DNA from: Oxalobacteraceae bacterium OTU3CAMAD1
GTDB lineage: Bacteria > Pseudomonadota > Gammaproteobacteria > Burkholderiales > Burkholderiaceae_D
Length of the DNA stretch: 64,000 bases
Direction: 5' to 3'
Assembly: GCA_024123915.1 (NCBI GenBank)
Contig: CP099650.1
Location: forward strand, 7,006,001 to 7,070,000
The notes beneath the pieces were generated by a model. The model was not told the origin of the DNA and searched no databases. It saw only the letters and a list, made by a program, of their open reading frames with translations. The position numbers and the translations under genes were made by a program. Positions 8,191 through 17,954 of the stretch are shown here, piece after piece; position 1 is the first letter of the stretch, and the number at the start of each line of letters is the position of its first letter.

Positions 8191-8628
8191 ATGCCGCAAC
8201 CGCGCACCATCGATCTGTTGCTCGCCAAGTACAGCGAGAGCCATCTGAACCCCACCAACGAAGTGATCCACTTCATCTGCGTACCGGTCATCGTGTTCAC
8301 CTTGCTGGGACTGGTGTGGGCCATCCATCCGCTGGCGGCCGTGGCGGTGACGGTGGCCTCGCTGATCTACTACTTCACCCTGTCCAAGCCCTTCGCGCTG
8401 GGCATGCTGGTGATGGCCGCCGTCATGCTCGCCATATTGGCCGCGCTGCCGCCGCAAGCGGTGCTGCCGCTGTCGCTGGCGATTTTCGTGCTGGCGTGGA
8501 TCGGCCAGTTCATCGGCCACAAGATCGAAGGCAAGAAACCATCGTTCTTCGACGACCTGCGCTTCCTGCTCATCGGGCCGCTGTTCGTGCTGGGCTTCCT
8601 GTACCGCCGCTTCCGGCTCGCCTACTGA
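8191..8628 (+). CDS. Mpo1-like (DUF962) membrane protein
   Basis: A 145-residue membrane protein of the DUF962/Mpo1 family. Four hydrophobic segments are seen (FICVPVIVFTLLGLVWAI, then two central ones, and LSLAIFVLAWIGQFIGH). The family's His motifs are present: HLNPTNEVIHFICVP and GHKIEGKKPSFFDDL. The yeast member is a 2-hydroxy fatty acid dioxygenase; the activity of the bacterial ones is inferred. The start at 8191 follows GGAGA at 8181-8185. Confidence 0.82.
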   Translation: MPQPRTIDLLLAKYSESHLNPTNEVIHFICVPVIVFTLLGLVWAIHPLAAVAVTVASLIYYFTLSKPFALGMLVMAAVMLAILAALPPQAVLPLSLAIFVLAWIGQFIGHKIEGKKPSFFDDLRFLLIGPLFVLGFLYRRFRLAY

Positions 8629-8707
8629 CGCACCCCGTTCAGCGACGGGACATCGCCAAAAAGATGGCCGCTAGGCAAGTTGTCAATAAGCCAGCTATAC
8701 TTGTTCG

Positions 8708-9628
8708 ATGTCCTCTCCATTGCTCTTCGTTATCGCCTGCCTGATCTGGGGCTCCACTTTCTTCGCCATCACCTTGCAACTGGGCGACGTCGCCCCGGCC
8801 GTCTCGGTGGCCTACCGCTTCGGTCTGTCCGCCGCCGCGCTGTTCGCCTGGTGCGCGGTGCGCGGCGACAAATTGATGCTGTCCTGGCGCGCCCAGCGCT
8901 GGCTGATGCTCCAAGGCGGCGCTACATTCGCGCTCAGTTACATCTGCACCTACTCGTCCGAGCAATATCTGGTGTCGGGCCTGGTCGCCGTGCTGTTCGC
9001 GCTGATGGTGTTCTGGAGCCCCATCCTCAACCGCATCGTCTTCGGCACGCCGGTCAGCTGGCGCACCTGGAACGCCGGCATCATCGCCGTCGCCGGCGTC
9101 ACCTTGCTGTTCTTCCACTCGATCCAGGGCGCCTGGCACGACATCATGAGCGGCGGCGAAGGCCATTTCCTGCTCGGCCTCGGACTGGCCCTGACGGCCA
9201 CCGTCGCCAGCACCGTCGGCAACCTGATCGTCGTCAAGGTGCGCGTGGAGTCGTCCAACGTGCTGCTGACGATGGCCTGGTCGATGATGTGGGGCACGCT
9301 GATCGTCGCCGCTTGGGTGCTGGTCACCGGCCAGTCGTTCACCCTGTCGAGCGAACCGAAGTACTGGGGCGGCCTGCTCTACCTGTCGCTGTTCGGCTCG
9401 GTCATCGCGTTCGCCGCCTATTTCACGCTGATCCACCGCATCGGGTCGGACAAGGCCGTCTACATCACCGTCGTCACACCGGTGATCTCGGTGCTGTTGT
9501 CGATCCAGCTCGAACACTTCCGTCCCGGACCGCTGGAATGGATCGGCATGGTATTGTGTTTGTCGAGCGTCGCCTGGGCGCTCAAATCCGATTCCCCTGT
9601 TATAAAAGAAAGTGTAGAAGCAGCCTGA
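8708..9628 (+). CDS. EamA/DMT-family transporter
   Basis: A 306-residue inner-membrane protein with about ten hydrophobic helices arranged as two EamA repeats: LLFVIACLIWGSTFFAI opens the first, and LGLGLALTATVASTVGN the second. Members export amino acids, nucleotides or other metabolites by proton exchange; the substrate cannot be predicted. The stop (TGA 9626-9628) shares a base with the start of the acetyltransferase gene, so the two are translationally coupled. Confidence 0.87.
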   Translation: MSSPLLFVIACLIWGSTFFAITLQLGDVAPAVSVAYRFGLSAAALFAWCAVRGDKLMLSWRAQRWLMLQGGATFALSYICTYSSEQYLVSGLVAVLFALMVFWSPILNRIVFGTPVSWRTWNAGIIAVAGVTLLFFHSIQGAWHDIMSGGEGHFLLGLGLALTATVASTVGNLIVVKVRVESSNVLLTMAWSMMWGTLIVAAWVLVTGQSFTLSSEPKYWGGLLYLSLFGSVIAFAAYFTLIHRIGSDKAVYITVVTPVISVLLSIQLEHFRPGPLEWIGMVLCLSSVAWALKSDSPVIKESVEAA

Positions 9629-10119
9629 TGAACAACTCCGACCTGACCATCCGCCCGGCCGAGCCGGCCGACGTCTCCGCCATTTTCGGCATGATCTTCG
9701 AGCTGGCGGTGTTTGAAAAGCTCGAACACATGGTCGTGGCCAACGAGTCCATGCTGCACGAGAGCCTGTTCGGCGACAAACCCGGCTGCGAGGCGCTGGT
9801 CGGCGAGGCCAACGGCGAGGTCGTCACCTTCGCGCTGTTCTTCCACAACTTCTCCACCTTCCTGTGCAAAAAGGGGCTGTACCTGGAGGATTTGTACGTC
9901 AAGCAAGCCTGCCGTGGCCGGGGATACGGCAAGCAGATGCTGGTGGCGCTGGCGCGCCTGGCGGTCGAACGCGACTGCGGCCGCTTCGAATGGTCGGTGC
10001 TGGACTGGAACACCAACGCCATCAAACTCTACGAGGGCATGGGCGCCACCGTCATGCCTGAATGGCGCATCTGCCGCGTCACCGGCGAGGCGCTGACCGA
10101 GCTGTCGGCGCAAGCATAA
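9628..10119 (+). CDS. GNAT-family N-acetyltransferase
   Basis: A 163-residue acetyltransferase. The acetyl-CoA-binding motif A is clear in LYLEDLYVKQACRGRGYGKQ (R/QxxGxG/A type), and WSVLDWNTNAIKLYEGMGA is motif B. The sequence resembles diamine/thialysine N-acetyltransferases (SAT2-like), so a polyamine or amine substrate is possible but unproven. It overlaps the exporter gene by one base (TGATG), hinting that both may act on the same small molecule. Confidence 0.85.
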   Translation: MNNSDLTIRPAEPADVSAIFGMIFELAVFEKLEHMVVANESMLHESLFGDKPGCEALVGEANGEVVTFALFFHNFSTFLCKKGLYLEDLYVKQACRGRGYGKQMLVALARLAVERDCGRFEWSVLDWNTNAIKLYEGMGATVMPEWRICRVTGEALTELSAQA

Positions 10120-10132
10120 ACAACAAAAGGGC

Positions 10133-10167
10133 AAAAAAAATCCCACGCGGCGTCAGCGCCCGTGGGA
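10133..10167 (-). terminator. Rho-independent terminator on the minus strand
   Basis: Read on the minus strand, TCCCACG (from 10167 to 10161) pairs with CGTGGGA (10147 to 10141), with further partial pairing in the 13-base loop, and is followed by eight T (10140-10133). It lies about 160 bases beyond the stop of the osmoprotectant transporter gene and would end that transcript. On the plus strand no T run follows. Confidence 0.75.
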
Positions 10168-10328
10168 GGAACCCGTTGTCAGTGGGAGGGAGATTGAATC
10201 AACGACTTCACTATAGCCGCGCCGCCGGCGCCCCGCCTCCCGCCTTACAAACCCTTACCCGTCTTCAAATCTGCTTACATTTGCTTTACAAAAATGAGCT
10301 TTCTTTAGTAAAAGATTGTCTGCTGGAA

Positions 10329-11864
10329 TTAAAGCCGTTGTGACCGGGAACGGACGGCCAGCCGCTCCAGCAGCTCGAACACGGCCTGCGTCAGCAACGC
10401 CAGCACGGCCGCCGGAATGGCGCCGGCCAGCAGCATGTCATTGTCGTTCAGCGCCAGGCCGATGGTGATGCGCTCGCCGTAGCCGCCCGCGCCGATGAAG
10501 GCCGCGATGGTCGCCGTGCCCACGCTCATCACCGCCGCCGTTTTGACGCCGGCCAGGATCACCGGCAGCGCCAGCGGCAGCTCGACCAGCATCATGCGCT
10601 GAGACGGACGCAGGCCCAGCGCCAGCGCCGCCATCCGCAGCCCCGCCGACACCTGCAGCAGGCCGGTGCAGGTATTGCGCACGATCGGCAGCAGCGCGTA
10701 GACCACCAGCGCCACCAGCGCCGGCACGGTGCCTATGCGTCCCAGCAAGGGAATCAGCAGCGCCAGCAGGGCCAGCGACGGCACGGTTTGCAGCACGCCC
10801 GTCAACCCCAGCACCAGTTGCCGCAGGCGCGGGAACACCGCCGCCATCACACCCAGCGGAATGCCGACCACGCACGCCATCGCCACCGCGAACAAGACCA
10901 GCGTCAGGTGCTGGCGCGTCAGCGGCCACAGATTTTTGTCGAAGATCTTGGCCAGCAGGCCATCGCGCGCGGCGGGCGGTGCTTTGGCGTCGGCGGGGGC
11001 GGCCACTGTTCCAGCGGCCTTGGCGGCGCGCGCCGCCAGCCAGTCGCGCGCGACATTGGTGAAGCTCTTGCCGTCGATTTCGGCGGCGGCGTTCATGGCG
11101 ATCATGTCGTCGGCGCTGATGCGCCCCTCCAATTGGCCGATCGCCTTCCATGCGGCGGGAAAGCGCTGCGCCGCGTCGAGCCGGTACAGCAGCACGGCGT
11201 CGTAGCGCGGGAAGTAGGCGCGGTCGTCATCCAGCACCCGCAGTCCGTACTGGCGTATCTTGGCGTCGGTCGAATAGATATCGATGACATCGACCTGGCG
11301 CTGCATCAAGGCCTCATAGGCGATGCCGTGATCCAGGCCCTCCGGCCGCTGCTTCAAACCGTAGCGGGCGGCCAAGCCCGGCCAGCCGTCCGCGCGGCCG
11401 ATGAATTCATGCGACAGCCCGAAACGCAGCTTGTCGCGCGCGGCAAGATCGCTCAGCTTCCGCACGCCCTCGGCGTCGCCGCGCGTCGCCAGTGCGTAAG
11501 TGTTGTTGAACCCCAGCGGCACCGCCACGCCCAAGCCCATCGGCGCCAGTTCGCGCCGTATCTGCTCCAGCGGCGCGGCCTTGGTGTGCTTGAGTATCTC
11601 CAGGTCGATGGTGCCGAGATATTCCGGATAGACGTCGATGCGGCCCGCCTGCAAGGCCGCCAGCACGATGGCGGTGTTGCCCAGTCCTTGCAGGTGGACG
11701 ACCTTGGCGTGCGGCGCGGCCGTCTGCCTCAGCACCTCGCCGAGGATATAGGATTCGGTGAATCGCTTGGAGCCGACATGCAGCGTGTCGCCATCCTGCG
11801 CGGCGGCCGCGCCGCCGATCAACAGTCCAAACGTCAGGAGCGCCCTGCCCAACCAGCCCCCCAT
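10329..11864 (-). CDS. Osmoprotectant ABC transporter, binding protein-permease fusion
   Basis: A 511-residue fusion. After a signal peptide (to about residue 22, AAAAQ) residues ~26-280 form an OpuBC/ProX-like glycine-betaine/choline binding protein (LHVGSKRFTESYILGEVL, YPEYLGT). Residues ~310-500 form an OpuBB-like permease with the inner-membrane-complex loop region ALALGLRPSQRMMLVELPLA and five or more helices. The usual order in fused members is permease first, but binding-protein-first forms also exist. The ATPase partner is not in the window. Its start overlaps the metalloprotease stop (TGATG). Confidence 0.83.
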   Translation of the reverse strand: MGGWLGRALLTFGLLIGGAAAAQDGDTLHVGSKRFTESYILGEVLRQTAAPHAKVVHLQGLGNTAIVLAALQAGRIDVYPEYLGTIDLEILKHTKAAPLEQIRRELAPMGLGVAVPLGFNNTYALATRGDAEGVRKLSDLAARDKLRFGLSHEFIGRADGWPGLAARYGLKQRPEGLDHGIAYEALMQRQVDVIDIYSTDAKIRQYGLRVLDDDRAYFPRYDAVLLYRLDAAQRFPAAWKAIGQLEGRISADDMIAMNAAAEIDGKSFTNVARDWLAARAAKAAGTVAAPADAKAPPAARDGLLAKIFDKNLWPLTRQHLTLVLFAVAMACVVGIPLGVMAAVFPRLRQLVLGLTGVLQTVPSLALLALLIPLLGRIGTVPALVALVVYALLPIVRNTCTGLLQVSAGLRMAALALGLRPSQRMMLVELPLALPVILAGVKTAAVMSVGTATIAAFIGAGGYGERITIGLALNDNDMLLAGAIPAAVLALLTQAVFELLERLAVRSRSQRL

Positions 11865-14554
11865 CAGGTGCCCACCCGCAGCATCGGCGCCTTCAGCGCC
11901 TGGCTCAGCGTCTCGTAGCTCTCCGACAGATGCGCCTTGACCTCGCGGCTGGCCGGCCGCGCCATCGCGCCGCGCAGCTCGCGCTGCAGCGCCAGCGCGT
12001 TTTCGCGCTGCAGGCTGCGCGCATCGGCCGGCATCGACGGCGCGGCGCGCAGCAGCATGGTGGCGACGCGCTTCAGATGCTCGCGCTGAAGATTGCGGCG
12101 CATGCCGGTGATGTCCTTGCCGGTCTTGAGTTCACTCCACACCGCGTCCTGCACGCTGGTGTACAACTCGTCGAGGCCCAGGCCCAGTTTGGGATTGTCC
12201 AGCTTCTCGCGCGAGTCGATCAGCCGTATGGCGACGGCGTCGGACATCAGCTGATCGAGCACGCCCGCCTGCAAACCCAGCACCCTGCCGCCCACCGACA
12301 CGTCGGCCTTGCCGCGCATGGTGAAGGTATCGGCGCCCAGGCGGCTGATCATCGCCGGGGTGAAGCTGAAGCTGTCGGATCTGAACAGGCTGTTGGTCAG
12401 CATCGTCAGCGCCGCCCGCTGGCGCGGCAGCGGCACCGGGGTGAAGGTGGCGCGGCCGGTACCGGCGTGGTCGCGCAGATAGGTGACGCCACCCACGTAC
12501 TTGACCACCACCGGCATCGTGCGCGCAAATTGCTGGAAACCGTAGTCGAAGCTGCGGCGCAGCGATTCGTAGCTCTCGCCGGGTTTGAGCGTGCGGTTTT
12601 GTATCCGGTCCCACAACTCGCGCGAGATCGCCAGCCGGCGCTGGAAATACGCCAGCGGATCGCTGCCCAGATCGAACACGTTCACGTCCGGATCGGAATT
12701 GAAACCGCCTGCGTCCTGGTCGGTGCCGAAGGCCAGCAGCGGTTCGTTCGAACGGGCGGCGATCCTCGCCAGCTCCTGCTTCTCCTGCGCCGGTTCGATC
12801 GGCTTGTATGCATACTCGATCGCCCAGTAATCGTAAGGTCCCAGCGCGGACGTCACATACTCGCCCTGTTTCTCCCCCTTGATCGCCAGGTTGAACGGTG
12901 TGTAATCCATCACCGAACCGGTCATGCCGTGCTCCTTCGTGAAGACCGGGTCCTGCAACTGCTTGATGCTGTAGATCGTCGACGAGCGGAAGTTATGCCG
13001 CAGGCCCAGGGTGTGCCCCACCTCGTGCATGATCACCGAGCGCACATACGCCTGCGCCACGGCGTCGGCCTCGGGGCTGCCCATTTCCAGCTCGCCGCGC
13101 GCCTCCAGCAGGCCCATGGCAAAGCCCATCTCGTCCCCGGATTGCAGCATATAGTCGCAGCGGTCTTCATGCTCCGCGCCGTCAGCATGGGGCATGAAAG
13201 CCGCCGTCCGGTCCATTCCGTCCTCGCTCACCACGCGCCGCACGGTGCGCGAAAAACCGTCGGACATGCCGATATCGGCGTCGAGTATCTCGCCGGTGCG
13301 CGGATCAACCTGGCGCGGTCCGATGGCGAAACCGACGTCGCTGCCGACGAACCAGCGCACCGACGCGTGGCGCGCATCCATCGTGTCGAAATGGTCGGCG
13401 GAGGTCTGCTGCTTGACCACCACCGCATTCTTGAAACCGATCCGCTCGAACGCGGCGTTCCAGGCCAGTATGCCCTGGCGCACCGACTCGCGGTACTTGT
13501 CCGGGATGTTCGCATCCATCCAGTAGACAATGGGCTGCTTCGGCTCCGACAACGCCTGTGCCGGATCCTTCTTCTCAAGACGCCAGCGCGACACCATGTG
13601 CACGGCCGTCGTCGGCGTAACGTCGTCCGAGAAGTCCTGGTTGGTGGTGACGAAATGGCCCACGCGGTCATCCGCGCGGCGGCTCGCCATCGGTTCCGCC
13701 GGCAGCGGCATGAACGTGTAATAGAAGCCCAGGAACATGCTGCGCGGGTCCGGCAGCGTGGTCGGTGGACTGGCGATCGCCGTCGGAATGGCGGGCATGA
13801 CCAGCGGCGGGGCCGGTATGCGCGGCACCGCGTAATGCGCGTTGACCTGGAACCCGGTCATCGTCTCGTCGCTGCGCACCGACGTGAAACTGCTGTTGCG
13901 CGCATCCATTGCGTACGGCAGGCGGAAGGCCGATTCCAGCCGGGTCGAAAAGCCGGGAATGTCGCCGAACAGCAGGATGTTGGCGTCGATCAGCACCGAC
14001 TGGTTCTTGGCATTGGGGCCACTCGACACCGGCGCGATCGCCACCAGGCTGTCCGAGAATCCTTGCGCCACCACCTTCGCCTCGGGCGTGCCGCCGATGG
14101 CCTTGAACTGCGTGTTCTTGGCGATCATTTGCACCAGGTTGCCGATGCGGTGGAACGTCACCACGCGGCTGAAGCCCATCTGGCTGCCGTACACGCCGCG
14201 CTCCCCCAGCCCGTTGGGCATGTTCACGGACATGAACAGCGGACGGTCGAACTGGTCGGGCCGCAGCTCGATCCAGACCTTTTCTTCTTTTTGATACAGG
14301 TTGAAGAAGCCGGGGTGCTGTTTGGCGCCGCGCACCAGTTCCGCGAAAGGCCGGGTGGCGGCGGCCGGCGCCACGGCCGGCGCGGGCGCGGCGGCCGGTT
14401 GCAGCGGCGTGGTGGCGACCACCGGCACCTCGGTCGATGGCGATGGCGCCGGTGGCGCGGGAGGCGTCGGCGGCACCGGATCCTGTGCGAACGCCAGCGC
14501 TTGCACGCCCAATGACAGAAAAACGGCGACGCGCAGGGATTTCAAGGCAAACAT
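11864..14554 (-). CDS. Secreted zinc-dependent metalloprotease (DUF5117-like)
   Basis: An 896-residue exported metalloprotease. Residues 1-23 are a signal peptide (VAVFLSLGVQALAFAQ), followed by a Pro/Ala-rich linker. The metzincin-type zinc motif HEVGHTLGLRH lies near residues 506-516 with the catalytic Glu in second position; SVMDYTPFN shortly after supplies the Met-turn-like segment. The N-terminal ~370 residues look like the DUF5118/DUF5117 domains of a family common in Bacteroidetes and Proteobacteria. It is upstream of, and coupled to, the osmoprotectant transporter, an unexpected pairing. Substrate unknown. Confidence 0.85.
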   Translation of the reverse strand: MFALKSLRVAVFLSLGVQALAFAQDPVPPTPPAPPAPSPSTEVPVVATTPLQPAAAPAPAVAPAAATRPFAELVRGAKQHPGFFNLYQKEEKVWIELRPDQFDRPLFMSVNMPNGLGERGVYGSQMGFSRVVTFHRIGNLVQMIAKNTQFKAIGGTPEAKVVAQGFSDSLVAIAPVSSGPNAKNQSVLIDANILLFGDIPGFSTRLESAFRLPYAMDARNSSFTSVRSDETMTGFQVNAHYAVPRIPAPPLVMPAIPTAIASPPTTLPDPRSMFLGFYYTFMPLPAEPMASRRADDRVGHFVTTNQDFSDDVTPTTAVHMVSRWRLEKKDPAQALSEPKQPIVYWMDANIPDKYRESVRQGILAWNAAFERIGFKNAVVVKQQTSADHFDTMDARHASVRWFVGSDVGFAIGPRQVDPRTGEILDADIGMSDGFSRTVRRVVSEDGMDRTAAFMPHADGAEHEDRCDYMLQSGDEMGFAMGLLEARGELEMGSPEADAVAQAYVRSVIMHEVGHTLGLRHNFRSSTIYSIKQLQDPVFTKEHGMTGSVMDYTPFNLAIKGEKQGEYVTSALGPYDYWAIEYAYKPIEPAQEKQELARIAARSNEPLLAFGTDQDAGGFNSDPDVNVFDLGSDPLAYFQRRLAISRELWDRIQNRTLKPGESYESLRRSFDYGFQQFARTMPVVVKYVGGVTYLRDHAGTGRATFTPVPLPRQRAALTMLTNSLFRSDSFSFTPAMISRLGADTFTMRGKADVSVGGRVLGLQAGVLDQLMSDAVAIRLIDSREKLDNPKLGLGLDELYTSVQDAVWSELKTGKDITGMRRNLQREHLKRVATMLLRAAPSMPADARSLQRENALALQRELRGAMARPASREVKAHLSESYETLSQALKAPMLRVGT

Positions 14555-14644
14555 GGTGTTCCTGTTACAGGTTGTGGGATCGGGATAATGTAACCGAAAG
14601 CCCCGGTAACGGAACGATTTTTTTGATCAGCACGACCTCTGTAA

Positions 14645-14700
14645 CCCGCACGGCCGTGCGGGGTCGTACCCCTCGGGGTACGACCCCTAAGTGGTGACGC
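14645..14700. repeat. Tandem palindromes, GGGGTCGTAC family copy 1
   Basis: Two palindromes abut. CCCGCACGGCCGTGCGGG (14645-14662) is a perfect 18-base palindrome. GGGGTCGTACCCC (14660-14672) pairs with GGGGTACGACCCC (14675-14687), 13 perfect base pairs around TC. The tail CCCCTAAGTGGTGACGC (14684-14700) resembles, on the other strand, the sequence at 57555-57573. It lies between the metalloprotease start and the hutI stop and could also act as a terminator or mRNA 3' stabiliser for the hut operon. Confidence 0.8.
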
Positions 14701-14729
14701 ATGTGTATCGCTAAGGGCCGGCCGGGTTT

Positions 14730-15959
14730 TCAGCCGTGGGGCGAACGCCAGACGCCGGCGTTGACCACGCCCGCGCAGGGATTCATGCCGATGGCGTAGG
14801 ACAGGTCGGCCGGGCGGGCGATGCGCCACAGCGCGAAGTCGGCCCGCTTGCCCGGTTCCAGCGTGCCGATATCCGCCTGCCGGCCCAGCGCGCGCGCCGC
14901 GTGCGCGGTGCAGCCGGCCAGCGCCTCGAGCGGCGTCAGTCGCCACAAGGTGCAGGCCATGTTCATCGCCAGCAGCAGGGACGTCATCGGCGACGTGCCG
15001 GGATTGCAGTCGGTGGCGACGGCCATCGGCACGCCGGCAGCGCGCAGGGCGGGCACCGGCGGCGGCGTGGTATCGCGCAGGAAGTAGTAGGCGCCCGGCA
15101 GCAGCACCGCCACCGTGCCGGCGGCGGCCATCGCGGCGATGCCGTCGTCGGTCAAATGTTCGAGGTGGTCTGCCGACAAACCGCCGTAACGCGCCACCAA
15201 CTGCGCGCCGCGCTGGTCGGACAGCTGCTCGGCGTGCAGCTTGACCGGCAAGCCATGCGCCTGCGCGGCCTGGAACACGCGCTCGGTCTGATCGTGCGAA
15301 AAGCCGATCCGCTCGCAGAAGGCGTCGACCGCGTCGATCAGGCCCTCCCGCGCCAGCGGCGCGATCATGTTGCGGACTTCGTCGATGTAGTCGTCGGCGC
15401 GGCCGGCAAACTCCGGCGGCAGCGCGTGCGCGCCAAGGAAGGTGGTGGCGACATCGACCGGGAATTTGCCCGACTCGTCCCGGCCGATACGGCGCGCCAC
15501 GCGCAGCATCTTAGCCTCCGATTCCAGGGTCAGGCCGTAGCCGGACTTGATCTCGATGGTGGTCACGCCCTCGGCCAGCAGGCTGCGCACGCGCGGCAGG
15601 CTTTGCGCCAGCAATTCGTCTTCCGACGCGGCGCGGGTGGCGCGCACGGTGGACATGATGCCGCCCCCGGCGCGCGAGATATCCTCGTAGGTTGCGCCGT
15701 TCAGGCGCGCCTCGAATTCATCGCTGCGGGTGCCGGCGTGGACGATGTGGGTGTGGCAGTCGATCAGGCCCGGCGTCAGCCAGCAGCCCTCCCCGTCATG
15801 CGTGGCCGCCGCCCGCGCATCGGCGGGCAGCGCGGCCCGTGGTCCCAGCCACGCGATGCGGCCGTCCTTGACGGCGATGGCGGCATCGCGGATTTCGCCG
15901 TAGCCCCCGTCCATGGTGGCCAGGTGCACATTGGTAAACAACACATCCCACGCGGTCAT
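14730..15959 (-). CDS. hutI: Imidazolonepropionase
   Basis: Third enzyme of histidine degradation: opens 4-imidazolone-5-propionate to N-formimino-glutamate. The 409-residue length is usual. Amidohydrolase metal ligands are visible as His69 and His71 in [12 protein letters not shown], His in [10 protein letters not shown], and Asp in [23 protein letters not shown] and IEIKSGYGL are further family signatures. It is the last gene of the hut operon, 25 bases after hutD. A likely terminator region with palindromes follows its stop. Confidence 0.96.
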   Translation of the reverse strand: MTAWDVLFTNVHLATMDGGYGEIRDAAIAVKDGRIAWLGPRAALPADARAAATHDGEGCWLTPGLIDCHTHIVHAGTRSDEFEARLNGATYEDISRAGGGIMSTVRATRAASEDELLAQSLPRVRSLLAEGVTTIEIKSGYGLTLESEAKMLRVARRIGRDESGKFPVDVATTFLGAHALPPEFAGRADDYIDEVRNMIAPLAREGLIDAVDAFCERIGFSHDQTERVFQAAQAHGLPVKLHAEQLSDQRGAQLVARYGGLSADHLEHLTDDGIAAMAAAGTVAVLLPGAYYFLRDTTPPPVPALRAAGVPMAVATDCNPGTSPMTSLLLAMNMACTLWRLTPLEALAGCTAHAARALGRQADIGTLEPGKRADFALWRIARPADLSYAIGMNPCAGVVNAGVWRSPHG

Positions 15960-15984
15960 GCCATGCCTTCGTATTTTTCTGATT

Positions 15985-16560
15985 CTAGTTATTGACGATA
16001 TCGACCACGAACACGGTCGCCTGCGCCGCCTCCAGGCTCCACACCTGTTCGGATTCGATCACCAGCATGTCGTAGCGCACCATGGCGATGCGTTCGCGCG
16101 CACTGCAGACGGACACGCTTTCGCCGTCGGCCAGGAACACCAGCGTGGTGCTGGCGCGCCGGTTCAGCTCCAGCGTGCCGCGCACCACGCACGCTTCCAG
16201 CCGGTGGCGGCAGCGGCCGCGCCGCGTCATCACATTGAAATCGGTGGTGTTGGCGCCGGTGACGGTGGCGTGCACCGCATCCTCGCCGGCGAACTCGATC
16301 AACGGCTCGCTGGGACTAAGCACCACGCGCTCGTCGCCGAAATCGAGCAGCACGCCGTCGCCGTCGACCAGCGCCAGGGTGCGGTCGATACCGGGAAAAA
16401 CCGAGAACGGGCCGTCCTGGCTGATGGTTGCCAGGCTGACGCGCCAGTCGAAATCGTCAAAACCGGCGCCGGGGGGAGAGACGGCGATTTCGGTCGTGCT
16501 GCCGCCGCCGTTCTTCCACGGCGCGGGCATCAGGCTTGCATACTGGATCAGCTGGGTCAT
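15985..16560 (-). CDS. hutD: HutD family protein
   Basis: A 191-residue cupin-like protein conserved in hut operons. It opens with a [16 protein letters not shown] segment typical of HutD. In Pseudomonas, HutD has been described as a governor that limits over-expression of the hut genes; it has no known catalytic role. The ATG at 16558-16560 has GGGAG upstream and overlaps the hutF stop by four bases (ATGA), so it is co-translated with hutF. Confidence 0.92.
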   Translation of the reverse strand: MTQLIQYASLMPAPWKNGGGSTTEIAVSPPGAGFDDFDWRVSLATISQDGPFSVFPGIDRTLALVDGDGVLLDFGDERVVLSPSEPLIEFAGEDAVHATVTGANTTDFNVMTRRGRCRHRLEACVVRGTLELNRRASTTLVFLADGESVSVCSARERIAMVRYDMLVIESEQVWSLEAAQATVFVVDIVNN

Positions 16561-17954
16561 CGGAACTCCCTCAGTTCGGCCATCGTCTGCTTGAAGCGCG
16601 CAGCGATCGCCCGCTGCGCCACGTGCTGCTGGTTGCGTACTACCCACTGGCCGCCGACCATGACGTCCTTGACCAGATTGTCGTTGCCGCTGAAGACGAA
16701 ACTGCCGAGTACCTCGTCCAGCGCCAAGCCATACAGATTCGGGTGATCGTCATCGAGCACGATCACATCGGCGCGAAGCCCGGGCGCCAAGGCGCCCACC
16801 GGACGTCCCGCCGCCTGCGCGCCGCCGCGCAAGGCGCCCTGCCACAGAAAATCGCCGACATTGCGCTCCGTGGCCGACACCGCGATATTGCGGCGCTGGT
16901 GCTGCAGGCGCTGGCCGTATTCCAGCCAGCGCAGTTCCTCCACCGGGCTTTGCGAAATGTGGCTGTCGCTGCCGATGCCGAAGCGACCGCCCGCCGCCAG
17001 GAAATCCTCCAGCGGGAACAGGCCGTCGCCCAGGTTCGCCTCGGTGGTCAGGCACAGGCCGGCCACCGCGCCGCTGCCCGCCATGCGATCGACTTCGCCG
17101 CGCGTCAAGTGGGTGGCGTGCACCAGGCACCAGCGCTCGTCGACGGCGACGTGATCGAGCAGCCACTCGACCGGGCGGCGCCCGCTCCAGTCCAGCGACT
17201 GCCGCACCTCCGGCTGCTGCTCGGCGATGTGGATGTGCACCGGGCGACTGGATGGCAATGCCGCCAGCACCGCGTTGATTTGTCCCACCGACGCCGCGCG
17301 CAGCGAATGCGGCGCCACGCCGACCTCGGTTTGCGCGTCGCGCAACGGTTCCAGCGCCTCGATCACACGCAGCACATCGGCGACGTCGGTCTTGAAACGC
17401 TGCTGTTCGGGTTTCAGGGCGCTCTCGCCAAAACCGGAATAACTATACAACACCGGCAGCATCGTCACGCCGATTCCGGCCAACCGTGCGGCGGCTATCA
17501 CGCGCTCTGCCGTTTCGGCCGGGCGCGGGTACATGGCGCCGTCCGGCGCCCGTTGCACATAGTGGAATTCGCACAGCGAGGTGTAGCCGTGGCGCAGGCA
17601 TTCGGAGAACAGCTGGGCCGCGATGGCCTCGATGTGCGCGGGGGTGATGTTGCGGGCGAAACGGTACATCAGGTCGCGCCAGGTCCAGAAGCTGTCCTGG
17701 GCGCCGCCTGCCTTGTGCGGCCCGGCCTTTTCCGTGCGTCCGCCCAGCGCCCGCTGGAAGCTGTGAGAATGCAGGTTGATCATGCCCGGCAGCGCATACT
17801 CGACGGTTTCGACGGCTTCGTCGCCCTCCTCGGCAGTCGCGCCCGCGCGCACGGCCGTGATGGCGCCCGCCGCGTCCCACTCGATCAGCACATCGGTGCG
17901 CCAACCGTCCGGCAGCAGCGCGTGGCGTGCAAAAAGGGCAAAGAGCTTGCTCAT
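16557..17954 (-). CDS. hutF: Formimidoylglutamate deiminase
   Basis: Fourth step of the five-step histidine pathway: deiminates N-formimino-L-glutamate to N-formyl-L-glutamate and ammonia. A 465-residue amidohydrolase with the metal motif INLHSHSFQRALGG (His62, His64), His in VHIHIAEQQPE and Asp in FGIGSDSHIS. The start at 17952-17954 overlaps the hutG stop (ATGA). Presence of hutF and hutG together defines the route through formylglutamate rather than direct release of formamide by HutG formimidoylglutamase. Confidence 0.96.
   Translation of the reverse strand: MSKLFALFARHALLPDGWRTDVLIEWDAAGAITAVRAGATAEEGDEAVETVEYALPGMINLHSHSFQRALGGRTEKAGPHKAGGAQDSFWTWRDLMYRFARNITPAHIEAIAAQLFSECLRHGYTSLCEFHYVQRAPDGAMYPRPAETAERVIAAARLAGIGVTMLPVLYSYSGFGESALKPEQQRFKTDVADVLRVIEALEPLRDAQTEVGVAPHSLRAASVGQINAVLAALPSSRPVHIHIAEQQPEVRQSLDWSGRRPVEWLLDHVAVDERWCLVHATHLTRGEVDRMAGSGAVAGLCLTTEANLGDGLFPLEDFLAAGGRFGIGSDSHISQSPVEELRWLEYGQRLQHQRRNIAVSATERNVGDFLWQGALRGGAQAAGRPVGALAPGLRADVIVLDDDHPNLYGLALDEVLGSFVFSGNDNLVKDVMVGGQWVVRNQQHVAQRAIAARFKQTMAELREFR

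Noticed and set aside
11930..14515. An 861-codon plus-strand frame inside the metalloprotease gene
   Set aside because: Product is His/Arg/Gly repetitive; the minus strand codes for a well-formed zinc protease.
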